DNA of 64,000 bases from the NCBI GenBank assembly GCA_040751985.1, contig JBFMFU010000081.1, forward strand, positions 111,302 to 175,301. The letters are read 5' to 3'. Source of the stretch: Desulfoferula sp040751985 (lineage in GTDB: Bacteria > Desulfobacterota > Desulfarculia > Desulfarculales > Desulfarculaceae). The notes beneath the pieces are model-generated. The model saw only the letters and a list, made by a program, of their open reading frames with translations, had not been told where the DNA came from and ran no database searches. The translations under genes were made by a program, and so were the position numbers. This document shows, one piece after another, positions 19,131 to 28,456 of this stretch (position 1 is the stretch's first letter; each line of letters starts with the position of its first letter).

Positions 19131-19922
19131 TTAGGTCAGGCTGCGGCAGAGGCCGCCATCGATGGCGTAGCTGACGCCGGTGATGTAGGAGGCCTGCTCC
19201 GAGGCCAGGAACACCACCAGGGCCGCCAGTTCCTCGGGCCGGCCCACGCGGCCCAAGGGAATGTCGGTCACCACCGTGGCCAGGGCCTCCTCGCGGCTCA
19301 CGCCCTGAATGCGCGAGCGATGGGCCAGCAGCTCCTCCACCCGCTCGGTGAGGGTCCAGCCCGTGCAGACGTTGTTCACCGTGATTTGATCCGCGCCCAC
19401 CTCGTCGGCCAGGGTCTTGGCCCAGCCCACCACCGCGGCCCGGATGCTGTTGCTCAGGATCAGTCCGGGCAGAGGCTGCTTGACCGAGATGCTGGTCAGG
19501 TTGACCACCCGGCCCCAGCGGCGCTGGCGCATGCCCGGCAGCACGGCCCTGGTCAGGGCCTGGGCCGAGAACAGCGTCAGGTCCACGGCCTTCTGCCAGG
19601 CGGCTGGCTCCAGCTCCACGAAGCTGCCGGCCGGCGGGCCGCCGGCGTTGTTCACCAGGATGTCCACCGAGCCCAGGCGCTGCTGGGCCTCCTGGGCAAA
19701 GGCGGCCGCGGCCTGGCCGTCGGCCAGGTCCAGGCCCTGGGTGAAGACCCGCACCTTGAACTCGGCGCTCAGCTCCTGGGCCGCCTGGGCCAGGGCCTTT
19801 TGGTTGCGCGCGCAAAGGGCCAGGTGGCAGCCCTCGGCAGCCAGGCCCTGGGCCACGGCCTTGCCCAGGCCCTTGCTGGCCCCGGCCACCAGGGCCACGC
19901 GATCCTTAATCCCCATGTCCAT
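19131..19922 (-). CDS. Short-chain dehydrogenase/reductase (SDR family)
   Basis: 263 residues from the ATG at 19922, chosen for the GAGGAGG element upstream; the frame stays open to 19973. The NAD(P) motif is VAGASKGLGKAVA (TGxxxGxG type), followed by NNAGG (about 88) and a catalytic Ser in VNLTSISVKQPLPG. The canonical YxxxK is not evident: the region reads LPGLILSNSIRAAVVGWAK, with Ile-Leu-Ser in place of Tyr and a shifted Lys. It overlaps the last 17 bases of the ABC exporter gene, so it belongs to the same operon. Confidence 0.85.
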   Translation of the reverse strand: MDMGIKDRVALVAGASKGLGKAVAQGLAAEGCHLALCARNQKALAQAAQELSAEFKVRVFTQGLDLADGQAAAAFAQEAQQRLGSVDILVNNAGGPPAGSFVELEPAAWQKAVDLTLFSAQALTRAVLPGMRQRRWGRVVNLTSISVKQPLPGLILSNSIRAAVVGWAKTLADEVGADQITVNNVCTGWTLTERVEELLAHRSRIQGVSREEALATVVTDIPLGRVGRPEELAALVVFLASEQASYITGVSYAIDGGLCRSLT

Positions 19923-22050
19923 GGTTTGCCTCCTCGCCGTTGCGTAGCCGTTGCAGGCGCACCAGGCGGGCATAGAGGCCGCCGGCGGCCATGAGCTGTT
20001 CGTGGTCGCCCTCCTCCACGATGCGTCCCCGGGCCATGACCAGTATGCGCTGGGCCCGGCGCACCGTGGACAGGCGGTGGGCCACCACCAGGCTGGTGCG
20101 TCCGGCCATGACCCTAGGCAGGGCCTGCTGGATCAGGCGCTCGCTGGCCGGGTCCACGCTGCTGGTGGCCTCGTCCAGCACCAGCACCCGGGGCTCGCCG
20201 GCCACGGCCCGGGCCAGGGCCAGGAGCTGGCGCTGGCCGGCGCTGAGCCGCCTGGCTCCCTCGCCCAGCACCGTGTCCAGGCCTTGGGGCAGCGTCCGCA
20301 CGAAGTGCTCCGCGCCGCTGACTGCCAGGGCCCGCTCCAGGTGGCGCTCGTCCACCTCGGGCCGGCCCAGGCTGATGTTCTGCCGCACACTGCCGGCCAG
20401 CAAAAACACCTCCTGGGAGACCAAGGCCACCCGCTGGGCCAGCATTGCGGGGTCCAGCTCCCGCAGGTCCACGCCGTCCAGCAGCACCCGGCCCTGCTGG
20501 GGGTCGTAGAAGCGCACCAGCAGATTGACCAGGCTGGTCTTGCCCGCGCCGGTGGGCCCCACCACGGCCCAGGTCTGGCCGGGCGGGATGGTGAAGCTCA
20601 CCTCGTGCAGCACCGGCGCGGCCGGGTCATAGCCGAAGCCCACACCCCGGAACTCCACCCGCCCCGCTCCCGGCGCCGGCCGCTGGGGAGCCGCCGGTGC
20701 GGGCAGGGCCTGCTGGTTGTCCATCAGGTGGAAGATGCGCTCGCCCGAGGCCATGGCCGCCTGCATGATGTTGTACTTCTCGGCCAGGTCCCGCACCGGC
20801 CGGAAGAACATCTGCATGTAGGCCAGGAAGGCCACCAGGGTGCCCAGGCTGAGCTGGTCCTGCACCACCCGGCCGCCGCCGTAGTAGAGGATCAGGGCCA
20901 TGGCCAGGCCCGAGAGCAGTTCGGTGAGCGGCATGAACACGGCGAAGACCTTCACCTGGCGCATGCCGGCCCGGTAGTAGCCCTGGTTCAGGCGCGCGAA
21001 CTCGCGGCGGCCGGCGGCCTCGGCCCGGAACAGCTTGACTACGTTCAGGCCGTCCAGGGTCTCGCTGAGCCAGGAGTTGATGCGCCCCAGGTGGCCCTGT
21101 AAAAGGCGGAAGGCGTCTCGGGCCAGGCGGGAGAAGACCCAGGCCAGGGCCGTGACCACCGGGGCCAGGGCCAGGCAGACCAGGGCCAGCTTCAAATCCA
21201 GCACCAACAGCACCACCACGATACCGGCGATGACGAACAGGTCCTGGAACAGGGAGGCCATGACGCTGGAGAACATCTCGTTGACGTTGCTCACGTCGTT
21301 GGTCAGGCGGGTGACCAGCTTGCCCACCGGATTCTTGCCGAAGAAGAACAGGTCCCGGCCCAGCAGGTGGCGGTAGAGGTGTTGGCGGATGGCGTACATC
21401 ATCTCCTGGCCGGCCCGCTCCAGGAGCACCGTCTGCACGTAGCCCAAGGAGACCACCAGGCCCGCGGCCAGCAGGAACACCAGGGCCAGGCCGCCCAGGC
21501 CCCAGGCGTCCGGCGCGCGCAGAGCGATCAGGGCCTCTTGGGGCAGGCGGGCCAGGTCCGCGGTGGCGATGACCCAGCCCGCTCCGGCCCGGCGGAAGAG
21601 CTGCGAGTGGCGCTGGGCCAGATCAGCGGTTTGGGGGGTGTCCGGGGCCAGGTAAAAGGGCTGCGGGCCCACCAGGCCGGCCCGGCGCAGGGCCAGGGTC
21701 AGGCGCGGGTCCAGACGGCGCCACTGGGCCTCGGGGATGAACACCGTGCCCTGGCGGCCGGGCAGGAAACCGGCCTGGCCCCCGGCCCGCACCTCAGCGG
21801 CCAGCTCCGCCGGCGCCCGCCCCAGGTCCACCTCCAGGGCCTGGCGCACCATGTAGCGGTCGATGGCTAGGCGGGTGAGGTAGGGCAGCAGAAGGTCCAG
21901 GCCGGTGCCCAGCAGGGTCAACAGGGCGGCCAGCAGGATCATGCGCAGATGGGGCCGGGCGTAGGAGGCCAGGCGGGCCAGCAGGCGCAGGTCATAGGGC
22001 TTGCCCAGCTGGTCGCCCTCCATGTAGCCGTAGTCCCAGGTGAAGGACAT
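19906..22050 (-). CDS. ABC exporter half-transporter with a competent ATP site and a large extracytoplasmic insert
   Basis: 714 residues, long for a type IV (MsbA-like) exporter. After the first helix a roughly 110-residue polar insert (about 70-180, including FLPGRQGTVFIPEAQW) must face the periplasm before the second helix. The nucleotide domain has Walker A GPTGAGKTS (about 500), signature LSAGQRQLL and Walker B VLVLDEATSSVD with the catalytic Glu, plus H-loop VVAHRLST. It starts 3 bases after its partner gene. A long insert of this kind is also known in one half of BmrCD-like heterodimers. Substrate unknown: lipid, peptide or drug. Confidence 0.92.
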   Translation of the reverse strand: MSFTWDYGYMEGDQLGKPYDLRLLARLASYARPHLRMILLAALLTLLGTGLDLLLPYLTRLAIDRYMVRQALEVDLGRAPAELAAEVRAGGQAGFLPGRQGTVFIPEAQWRRLDPRLTLALRRAGLVGPQPFYLAPDTPQTADLAQRHSQLFRRAGAGWVIATADLARLPQEALIALRAPDAWGLGGLALVFLLAAGLVVSLGYVQTVLLERAGQEMMYAIRQHLYRHLLGRDLFFFGKNPVGKLVTRLTNDVSNVNEMFSSVMASLFQDLFVIAGIVVVLLVLDLKLALVCLALAPVVTALAWVFSRLARDAFRLLQGHLGRINSWLSETLDGLNVVKLFRAEAAGRREFARLNQGYYRAGMRQVKVFAVFMPLTELLSGLAMALILYYGGGRVVQDQLSLGTLVAFLAYMQMFFRPVRDLAEKYNIMQAAMASGERIFHLMDNQQALPAPAAPQRPAPGAGRVEFRGVGFGYDPAAPVLHEVSFTIPPGQTWAVVGPTGAGKTSLVNLLVRFYDPQQGRVLLDGVDLRELDPAMLAQRVALVSQEVFLLAGSVRQNISLGRPEVDERHLERALAVSGAEHFVRTLPQGLDTVLGEGARRLSAGQRQLLALARAVAGEPRVLVLDEATSSVDPASERLIQQALPRVMAGRTSLVVAHRLSTVRRAQRILVMARGRIVEEGDHEQLMAAGGLYARLVRLQRLRNGEEANHGHGD

Positions 22051-22053
22051 GGC

Positions 22054-23835
22054 CTAGGCCTCCAGCTCGGCCAGCAAGGCCTGCTCGGCGAACAGGTCGT
22101 GGTACAGGCCGCCGGCGGCCAAGAGCTGGGCATGGCTACCCTGCTCAACCACCCGCCCTTGGTCCAGCACGTATATCCGCTGGGCAAAGGCCACGCTGGC
22201 CAGGCGGTGGCTGACCACGATGGTGGTGCGCTGGGCCCGCAGGCGGGCCAGGTTGGCCAGGATGCGGGCCTCGGTCTCGGTGTCCACGGCCGACAGGGGG
22301 TCGTCCAGGGCCAGCACTGGCGGGTCCTGGAGCAGGGCCCGGGCCAGGCAGAGGCGCTGGCGCTGGCCGCCGCTCAAGGTGTGGGCCTTCTCGCCCAGCT
22401 CGGTGTCCAGGCCCTGGGGCAGGGTCTGCACCTCCGCGGCCAGATCGGCCGCCTCCAGGGCCGCCCACATCTGCTCCGGGCTGGCCTCGGGCCGGCCCAG
22501 GGCCAGGTTGTGGGCCAGGGTGGCCGAGAACAGGAAGGCCTCCTGGGGCACCTGCACCACGTGGGCCCGCAGGTCGGTCTGGCGCAGGGCTCGGGCGTCC
22601 ACGCCCTCCACGAACAGGGCGCCCGGCGGCGGCTCGAACAGGCGCCCCATCAGGTTGAGCAGGGTGGTCTTGCCGCTGCCGATGCGGCCCACGATGGCCG
22701 TGAGCTGGCCGGCCGGGGCCCGCAGGCTTACGTTTTGCAGGGCCGGGGCCGTCGCGCCGGGGTAGCGGAAGCTCAGGTCCCGGACCTCCACGCCCAGGCC
22801 GGCCGCGGCCGGCAGGCGGGCGGGCTGGGCCGGGTCCTGCACCGCGGGCTGGGCGTCCAGGACCTGGCTGACCCGCTCCAGGGAGGTGCGGGCCCGCTGG
22901 ATCAGGCTGACCACCCAGCCCAGGGCCATCATGGGCCAGGTGAGCATGCCCAGGTAGGCGGTGAAGGCCACGAAGTCGCCGGCGGTGATGCGGCCGAACA
23001 CGGTCAGGGGCCCGCCGAAGCCCAGCACCACGGCCAGGGACAGGTTGGTGAAGAAGACCATCAGGGGGAAGAACAGGGCCATGACCCTAGCCAGGCCCAT
23101 GTTGTGCCCCAAGAGGGCCCGGGCGCTTTGGGACAGGCGCTGCTCCTCCTGCCCGGCCAGGGCATAGGCCTTGACCAGGCGCACGCCGGCCATGACCTCG
23201 CGCACCTGCTCGGTCATGGCCGAGAAGGCCTGCTGCACGGCCATGAAGCGGCGGTGGAAGACCCGGCTCTGGCGGCGGGTGAGGATCACGATGGCCGGCA
23301 TGGGGGCGATGGCCAAGAGAGCCAGCAGGGGGTTGATGTAGAGCATGAAGCCCACTGCGGCCATGGCCATGACCGTGCCGTCCACGGCCGCCACCATGCC
23401 GATGCCGGTGGCCATGCGTATGTTGTTCAGGTCGTTGGTGGCCCGGGCCATGATCTCGCCGGGAGGCATATCGCTCAGATAGCCCACGTGCATGGCCTGC
23501 AGGTGGTCGAACAGGTGCTGGCGCAGCTCGGTCTCCACCACCCGCGAGAAGCCCATCAAGAGGGGCCGCCAGAGGACCCGCAGCAGGGCCATGACCAGGG
23601 CCAGGGCCAGCACCACCCCGGATATGGTGAGCAGCCGTTGGACGTCGGCCCGGCCGTAGGTGAGGTCGTCCACCGCGAACTTGATCAGGCGGGGCAGGTA
23701 GAGCTGGCAGCCGTCCACCAGGATCAGGGCCGCCAGGCCCACGGCCAGGCTGCCGGCCCTCTGCCGGGCCAGCCGGAGCAGGATGCCCAGCCCGCTGCCC
23801 AGGGCGCCTTTGCTATGCCTGGAAAGAGGGCTCAC
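22054..23835 (-). CDS. ABC exporter half-transporter with a degenerate catalytic site
   Basis: 593 residues: six helices then a nucleotide domain with Walker A GRIGSGKTT (about 385) and a perfect signature LSGGQRQRL. Walker B reads VLALDDPLSAVD, so the catalytic Glu after the Walker B Asp is replaced by Asp. This is the typical signature of the non-catalytic half in asymmetric heterodimers such as TM287/288 and BmrCD. The GTG start at 23835 overlaps the stop of the upstream TlpA-like gene, and the other half follows 3 bases later. The two probably form one heterodimeric exporter. Confidence 0.92.
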   Translation of the reverse strand: MSPLSRHSKGALGSGLGILLRLARQRAGSLAVGLAALILVDGCQLYLPRLIKFAVDDLTYGRADVQRLLTISGVVLALALVMALLRVLWRPLLMGFSRVVETELRQHLFDHLQAMHVGYLSDMPPGEIMARATNDLNNIRMATGIGMVAAVDGTVMAMAAVGFMLYINPLLALLAIAPMPAIVILTRRQSRVFHRRFMAVQQAFSAMTEQVREVMAGVRLVKAYALAGQEEQRLSQSARALLGHNMGLARVMALFFPLMVFFTNLSLAVVLGFGGPLTVFGRITAGDFVAFTAYLGMLTWPMMALGWVVSLIQRARTSLERVSQVLDAQPAVQDPAQPARLPAAAGLGVEVRDLSFRYPGATAPALQNVSLRAPAGQLTAIVGRIGSGKTTLLNLMGRLFEPPPGALFVEGVDARALRQTDLRAHVVQVPQEAFLFSATLAHNLALGRPEASPEQMWAALEAADLAAEVQTLPQGLDTELGEKAHTLSGGQRQRLCLARALLQDPPVLALDDPLSAVDTETEARILANLARLRAQRTTIVVSHRLASVAFAQRIYVLDQGRVVEQGSHAQLLAAGGLYHDLFAEQALLAELEA

Positions 23836-25205
23836 CGACTCCGGGCGGCCACTTGGCAGGGGCGGCCCAGCATGAACTCCTGGCTGCGGGCCACCACGTT
23901 TTTCTCAGGGCCGATGAGCACGGTCAGCCAGCTGCGGTAGCGACCGCCAGCGGGCAGCGTGGGCACCTGGTCGCAGCGCACGAACAGGATGTAGTCGTCC
24001 AGGATGGTGCTGTCCACCTTGCGCTCCAGCTGCAGGGCCTCGCCGTTGGGCGACAGGCCCTTGCCCTGGGCGTCCTCGGGCCAGAGGTTCAGGGAGAGCC
24101 AGAGGCCCTGGTCGGTGGGCAGGTCGTTCAGGTCGGCGTTGATGTTCAGCAGGACGCCGGTATGGCCCTCGTAGACCTGGTCGGGCTGCACCCGCAGCTG
24201 CCGGATGCGGCCCTGGCCCACGCGCAGGACCCTGCCTCGCACGGGCCCGGCCTGCTTGGGAGCGGCGGCCGTGGAAGCCGGTGGGGTGAAGCGCTGGGGC
24301 GTGGCGGCGGCCGGCCAGTCCGCGGAGCCGGGGGTGCAGGTGCCGGCCATCAGGAACGGCTTGCTGTCCTGCAGCATCTTGTGATCATGGGTCAGGATGG
24401 ACACCCAGGCCCGGAAGGCCCGCGACCCCTCCAGGGAAGGCATCTGGGCGCAGCGCACGAACATGATGAAGTATTCGTAGGCCACGTCCTCGATGCGCTG
24501 ATACAGCTTGCTGACCTTGCCGCCGTTCTCGGGCTGCAGGTTTAGCACCAGCCACAGGCCGCGCACGGACTGCTGGTCGGACACATCGGCCACCACGTGC
24601 ACGCAGACGCCAATCTGGCCGCCCACCCGCTCCCGGTCGGTCACCCATAGGTCGCGGAAGCGTGACTCGCCCGGCTTGCGGCGGTGGACCTTGGCCGACT
24701 TGGGCGCCGGGGCCGTGGCCGCCTTGAGGTAGGGCTCCACCGCGGCCATCAGGTGCAGGCGGCTGATCACGCCTTCGTAGCGTTTGACCACCCGGCCCTG
24801 GGGGTCGATGATAAGGGTGGTGGGCAATACCCTCACCTGCCCTATTTTTTCAGCGTGGCCCGTGGTGCCCAGCACCACCGGCATGTCCAGGCCCAGGCGG
24901 GACACGAAGGGCTTGACCAGGTGCGGCCCGCCCTTGTCCACGCTGTAGGCTATGGCGCTGACGCCCCGGTCGGCGAACTGCTTGGCGAAGTCATTGAGCT
25001 TGGGCAGAGCCTGCTTGCAGGGGCCGCACCAGGTGGCGAAGAAGTCGATGATCACCACCCGGCCACGGAAGTCGGACAGCTTCAACCTGCCGCCTTCCAG
25101 GGTGGGCAGGTCAAAGTCCAGGGGGGTGGGCTTGGCCGCCTGGGCCAGGGTGGCGGCCAGGGCCAGCAGCAGACTCAGAAGCAGGCAGGGCAGAGCTTTC
25201 CGCAT
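23832..25205 (-). CDS. Exported TlpA-like thioredoxin fused to a duplicated domain of unknown function
   Basis: 457 residues from the ATG at 25205 (CGAGGAGAGG upstream); the frame is open far further upstream but that part is antisense to the RNB nuclease. A signal peptide (1-23) is followed by a TlpA/ResA-type thioredoxin domain (about 25-165) with the redox motif WCGPC at 59-63 and cis-Pro in VRVLPTT. The remainder is two similar units (about 190-300 and 335-457), each with a GLWL-x-LNL core, an F-VRC-QxP segment and a final Cys near the end. It is first in the operon with the ABC pair. Confidence 0.85.
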   Translation of the reverse strand: MRKALPCLLLSLLLALAATLAQAAKPTPLDFDLPTLEGGRLKLSDFRGRVVIIDFFATWCGPCKQALPKLNDFAKQFADRGVSAIAYSVDKGGPHLVKPFVSRLGLDMPVVLGTTGHAEKIGQVRVLPTTLIIDPQGRVVKRYEGVISRLHLMAAVEPYLKAATAPAPKSAKVHRRKPGESRFRDLWVTDRERVGGQIGVCVHVVADVSDQQSVRGLWLVLNLQPENGGKVSKLYQRIEDVAYEYFIMFVRCAQMPSLEGSRAFRAWVSILTHDHKMLQDSKPFLMAGTCTPGSADWPAAATPQRFTPPASTAAAPKQAGPVRGRVLRVGQGRIRQLRVQPDQVYEGHTGVLLNINADLNDLPTDQGLWLSLNLWPEDAQGKGLSPNGEALQLERKVDSTILDDYILFVRCDQVPTLPAGGRYRSWLTVLIGPEKNVVARSQEFMLGRPCQVAARSR

Positions 25206-25326
25206 AGGCCTCTCCTCGCGCTTCGACTTACTGATAATACCATTTGGCCGGCCCAGGGCAAGTTGACACTCCCCAGGCCCCTGGGTACACTGGTTGCCCA
25301 TCCTTTTCCCTAAAAATGGGTTGCTC

Positions 25327-27312
25327 ATGCACGATCCCGTCGGCCATCTTGTGGAGTTTATCGACAAGGGCAAGGTGGCTTTGGGGGTGGTGCAGGCGGC
25401 CAAAAAGGGCCGGTTGAACCTGCTGACCACCGGCGGCCGCCAGGCGGCCCTGTCCCAGGGCCGGGTGCTCCTGATGACCCCGGCGGCCATGGGCCCGGAG
25501 AGCCCCCGCAACGCCCTGCTGGAATACATGCACGAGGCCGAGAGGCGCCGAGAGGATCTGGCCGGCGGGGTGAACGTGGCCGAGCTCTGGGAACTGGTGC
25601 ACGAAGAAACCGAGCCCCTGCCCCTCCAGGACCTGGCCGAGCTGAGCTTCGGCCGCGGGGCCGGGGATGACCAGCTCTCGGCAACCCTGCGCGCCTTGTT
25701 CAATGAAGGCGTACACTTCCGCCTGGCGGGGGGCCAGTTCTTGCCTCTGTCCCCAGACCAGCTGGAAGCCAAGCGCCTGCAGCAGGAGCGCGAGGAGCAG
25801 CGCCGGGGCCAGGTGGAGGCCGGGGTGGCCTTCCTGCGGGGCCTGCCGGCCGAGGGCCCGGCGCCGGAGCCGCCGGCCGGTCTGGCCCAACTACTAACGG
25901 ACCTGATGGTGCTGGAGGACCAGGCGCCCCAGGCCAAGCTGGCCAAGGAGATCGTCAACCAGGCCGAGGTGGGCGGCCGGAGGCAGCTGTTCCAGCTGCT
26001 GGTGCGCCTGGGCGTGTTCCAGCCGCACGAGAACCTGCAGCTGCGGCGGGAGGGACTGAAAAAGGACTTTGACCAGCCGCTGCTGGAACGGGCCGCGGCC
26101 CTGGACCCGGCCGCGGCCCTGGGCGACGGCCGCCAGGACCTCACCGGCCTGTACACCTTCACCGTAGACGGCAGCTTCACCACCGACTTCGACGACGCCC
26201 TGAGCTTCGAGCCCGAACCTGGTGGCGGCGGCACCATCGGGGTGCACATCACCGACGCCGGCGCCCTGCTGGAGGTGGGCGACCCCCTGGACCAGGAGGC
26301 CATGGCCCGGGGCAGCTCCATCTACCTGCCCGACGACCGCATCCCCATGCTGCCCCCGGCCCTGAGCGAGGACCGGCTTTCCCTGAAGCAGGGGGCCCTG
26401 CGGCCGGCCCTGTCCTGCCTGGCCCGCCTGGACAGCGAGGGCCGACTGCTGGAGTTCACCCTGCGGCGCAGCCTGCTCAAAGTGGACCGGCGCCTGACCT
26501 ACGACGAGACCGACGGGCTGCTGGAGGTGGATGAGCGCCTGGCCGGGCTGCACCGCCTCTGCCTGGCCTTCAAGGGCCAGCGGGGCCAGGCCGGGGGCTA
26601 TTTCCTGCCCCTGCCCGAGGTGCTGGTGGGCGTGGACCCGGCCACCGGCCAGGTCTGGGTGCGGCGGGTGGACAAGGACGGCCCCAGCCGGGAGATGGTG
26701 GCCGAGACCGCCATCCTGGCCAACTGGCTCTTCGCCCGCTACCTGGCCGAGCAAGGGGTGCCGGCCCTGTACCGCACCCAGGCCCAGCCCAGCGAGCCCA
26801 TCGAGGAGGGCGAACCGGGGGATATCTACCTGCACTTCAAGCAGCGCCGGCTGCTCAACCGGGTGGAGATCACCACCAAGCCCGGCCTGCACTCCAGCCT
26901 GGGCGTGCAGCCCTACACCCACGCCACCAGCCCCATCCGCCGCTATCTGGACCTGGTGATGCAGCGCCAACTGGCCCGGGCGCTGGCCGGCCAGCCGCCG
27001 CTGTACACCGCGGCCGAGCTGGAGGAGCTGGCCATGCAGGTGGGACCGGTGGTGCGCCAGGGCGGCAAGGTGCGCCAGGCCCGCCAGCGCTACTGGCTGC
27101 TGAAGTGGCTGGAGGAGCGGGTGGGGCAGGTCCTGCCTGGGGTGGTCATGGAGCGGCAGATGCGGCGCTGGCAGCTTCTGTTGACCGACATTATGCTGCT
27201 TTGCACGGTGCCGGCTCAGGCCGGCGCCAGCCTGTCGCCAGGCCAGGAAGTGGGCATCCTCCTCGAGCGGGTGGACGCCTTCGACGACGTGCTGCGGGTG
27301 CGTCTGGCCTGA
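25327..27312 (+). CDS. RNB-domain exoribonuclease (RNase II/R family)
   Basis: 661 residues from the ATG at 25327; in-frame TTGs at 25294 and 25321 are alternatives because no strong ribosome site marks one of them. The N-terminal 200 residues are probably a winged helix and cold-shock-type region. The RNB catalytic core carries TDFDDALSFE near 285-295 (metal-binding Asp cluster), then QPYTHATSPIRRYLDLVMQR near 535, the RNB signature. A short OB/S1-like segment ends the protein. It degrades RNA 3' to 5'. It is divergent from the TlpA operon and convergent with the next gene. Confidence 0.9.
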   Translation: MHDPVGHLVEFIDKGKVALGVVQAAKKGRLNLLTTGGRQAALSQGRVLLMTPAAMGPESPRNALLEYMHEAERRREDLAGGVNVAELWELVHEETEPLPLQDLAELSFGRGAGDDQLSATLRALFNEGVHFRLAGGQFLPLSPDQLEAKRLQQEREEQRRGQVEAGVAFLRGLPAEGPAPEPPAGLAQLLTDLMVLEDQAPQAKLAKEIVNQAEVGGRRQLFQLLVRLGVFQPHENLQLRREGLKKDFDQPLLERAAALDPAAALGDGRQDLTGLYTFTVDGSFTTDFDDALSFEPEPGGGGTIGVHITDAGALLEVGDPLDQEAMARGSSIYLPDDRIPMLPPALSEDRLSLKQGALRPALSCLARLDSEGRLLEFTLRRSLLKVDRRLTYDETDGLLEVDERLAGLHRLCLAFKGQRGQAGGYFLPLPEVLVGVDPATGQVWVRRVDKDGPSREMVAETAILANWLFARYLAEQGVPALYRTQAQPSEPIEEGEPGDIYLHFKQRRLLNRVEITTKPGLHSSLGVQPYTHATSPIRRYLDLVMQRQLARALAGQPPLYTAAELEELAMQVGPVVRQGGKVRQARQRYWLLKWLEERVGQVLPGVVMERQMRRWQLLLTDIMLLCTVPAQAGASLSPGQEVGILLERVDAFDDVLRVRLA

Positions 27313-27317
27313 TCCCC

Positions 27318-28454
27318 CTAATTGCCGGCAACAAGCTCTCGAAGAGCCGCCTGCCAGGGTTCGGCCTGTCGGGCCCAGGTGAAGCCCTCCACCAGGCTCC
27401 GATACTCACCTGCCCTGGCCCGCTGCGGGTCTGCCGCCAGGGGCGCCAGGGCCGCGGCCAGGCCGCTGGCCGGGTAGCGGTACTGCTCAGGGTACAGCTC
27501 GGGGTACACCAGGGCGTCGGGCACCAGAGGCCGGCAGCCGGCCCAGACCGCCTCGGCCACGGACAGGCCAAAGTACTCCTGCCTAGCCGTGGAGACCACC
27601 ACATCCGCCCAGAATAGCCAATCCCAGTATTCGCGTCGCTCGGCGGCGAACCCCCACTGTCGCACCCGTTGGCCCAGTTCCTGCCGGGCTGCGGCGAACA
27701 CGGCCGGCGGCTTGGCCGGGGCCGGCCCCAGCACGGCCAGTTCGAACTCGCGGCCGGCCGCGGCCAGCTCCTCGAGCGCCGCGAAGAACTGCTCCGGGTC
27801 CTTGTCCTGGCTCCAGCGGTGGTTCCAGAGGATGCGCAAGGGGCCACTGCGGGGCTCCCGCACCAGGCCCGCGGCCGGCTCCACGTCCAGGGGCATGGGC
27901 AGCGTCCGGCTCTTGGCCGCGATGGCCTCCACCAGGCCCTGGGGCTGCATGTCCGGCAGGCGGGCCAGCAGTTGGTCCGCCGCCTCCAGGAATTGGCCGC
28001 AGTGAAACCGAGAGTTAAACACCACCAGGCGGGCGGCCTGGGAGCTGGTCAAGTTGCTCAGGGCCAGAAACAGGTCCCGCTCCTGCTGGGGGGCGCCGGC
28101 GCGGCCCGGCGCGGGATAGGCCAACTGGTTCTCGTGAAACACCACCAGGACCGGCACCTGGGCCAGGTCCGGGGCCAGGCCTCTTAGTTCGGCCAGGCCC
28201 AGCATGTCCGAGCAGACCAGGCCGTCCCAGGGGCCGGCCAGGTGCTCGGCCGCGGTCTGGGCCAGGAACGAAGCCGCCCCGCGCATGCGCCAGCGCCAGT
28301 GCCGGCCTGGCAGGCCCAGGGCGGTCCAGCGGGCCGGGGCGTGGGCCAGCAGGCCCTGCATAAAGGCCTGGTGGGAGGCAGTGAGGTAGGGCTCGACAAA
28401 CAAAAAACGCGGGCCCTGATGGCCCGCGCGCTGGATGATCAGGTCCTTGGCCAC
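27318..28454 (-). CDS. tRNA-queuosine alpha-mannosyltransferase-like glycosyltransferase (DUF3524)
   Basis: GT-B fold protein, 378 residues from GTG at 28454. Family features: FVEPYLTASHQAFMQGL at the start, VVFHENQLAYP, and in the C-terminal half RILWNHRWSQDKDPEQF and YFGLSVAEAVWAGCRPLVP. This family (GTDC1/QTMAN) attaches mannose to queuosine in tRNA-Asp. The first 15-17 codons overlap a terminator-like hairpin (28401-28428), and family members begin near the FVEPYL segment, so a TTG start at 28403 is quite possible. It starts 2 bases after the beta-helix gene. Confidence 0.82.
   Translation of the reverse strand: MAKDLIIQRAGHQGPRFLFVEPYLTASHQAFMQGLLAHAPARWTALGLPGRHWRWRMRGAASFLAQTAAEHLAGPWDGLVCSDMLGLAELRGLAPDLAQVPVLVVFHENQLAYPAPGRAGAPQQERDLFLALSNLTSSQAARLVVFNSRFHCGQFLEAADQLLARLPDMQPQGLVEAIAAKSRTLPMPLDVEPAAGLVREPRSGPLRILWNHRWSQDKDPEQFFAALEELAAAGREFELAVLGPAPAKPPAVFAAARQELGQRVRQWGFAAERREYWDWLFWADVVVSTARQEYFGLSVAEAVWAGCRPLVPDALVYPELYPEQYRYPASGLAAALAPLAADPQRARAGEYRSLVEGFTWARQAEPWQAALRELVAGN
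28401..28428 (-). terminator. Intrinsic-terminator-like hairpin at the start of the mannosyltransferase gene
   Basis: On the minus strand CGCGGGCC and GGCCCGCG pair around a 5-base loop (28408-28428) and are followed by TTTTTTG. It lies about 30 bases past the stop of the upstream gene, where a terminator for that gene is expected, yet inside the annotated frame of the next. It may be a true terminator, an attenuator, or chance. Confidence 0.5.
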
Positions 28455-28456
28455 CG

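Noticed and set aside
25206..26321. N-terminal extension of the TlpA-like frame to 829 codons
   Set aside because: The added part is antisense to the RNB nuclease, is Ser/Arg/Pro-rich, and precedes a clear signal peptide and ribosome site at 25205.
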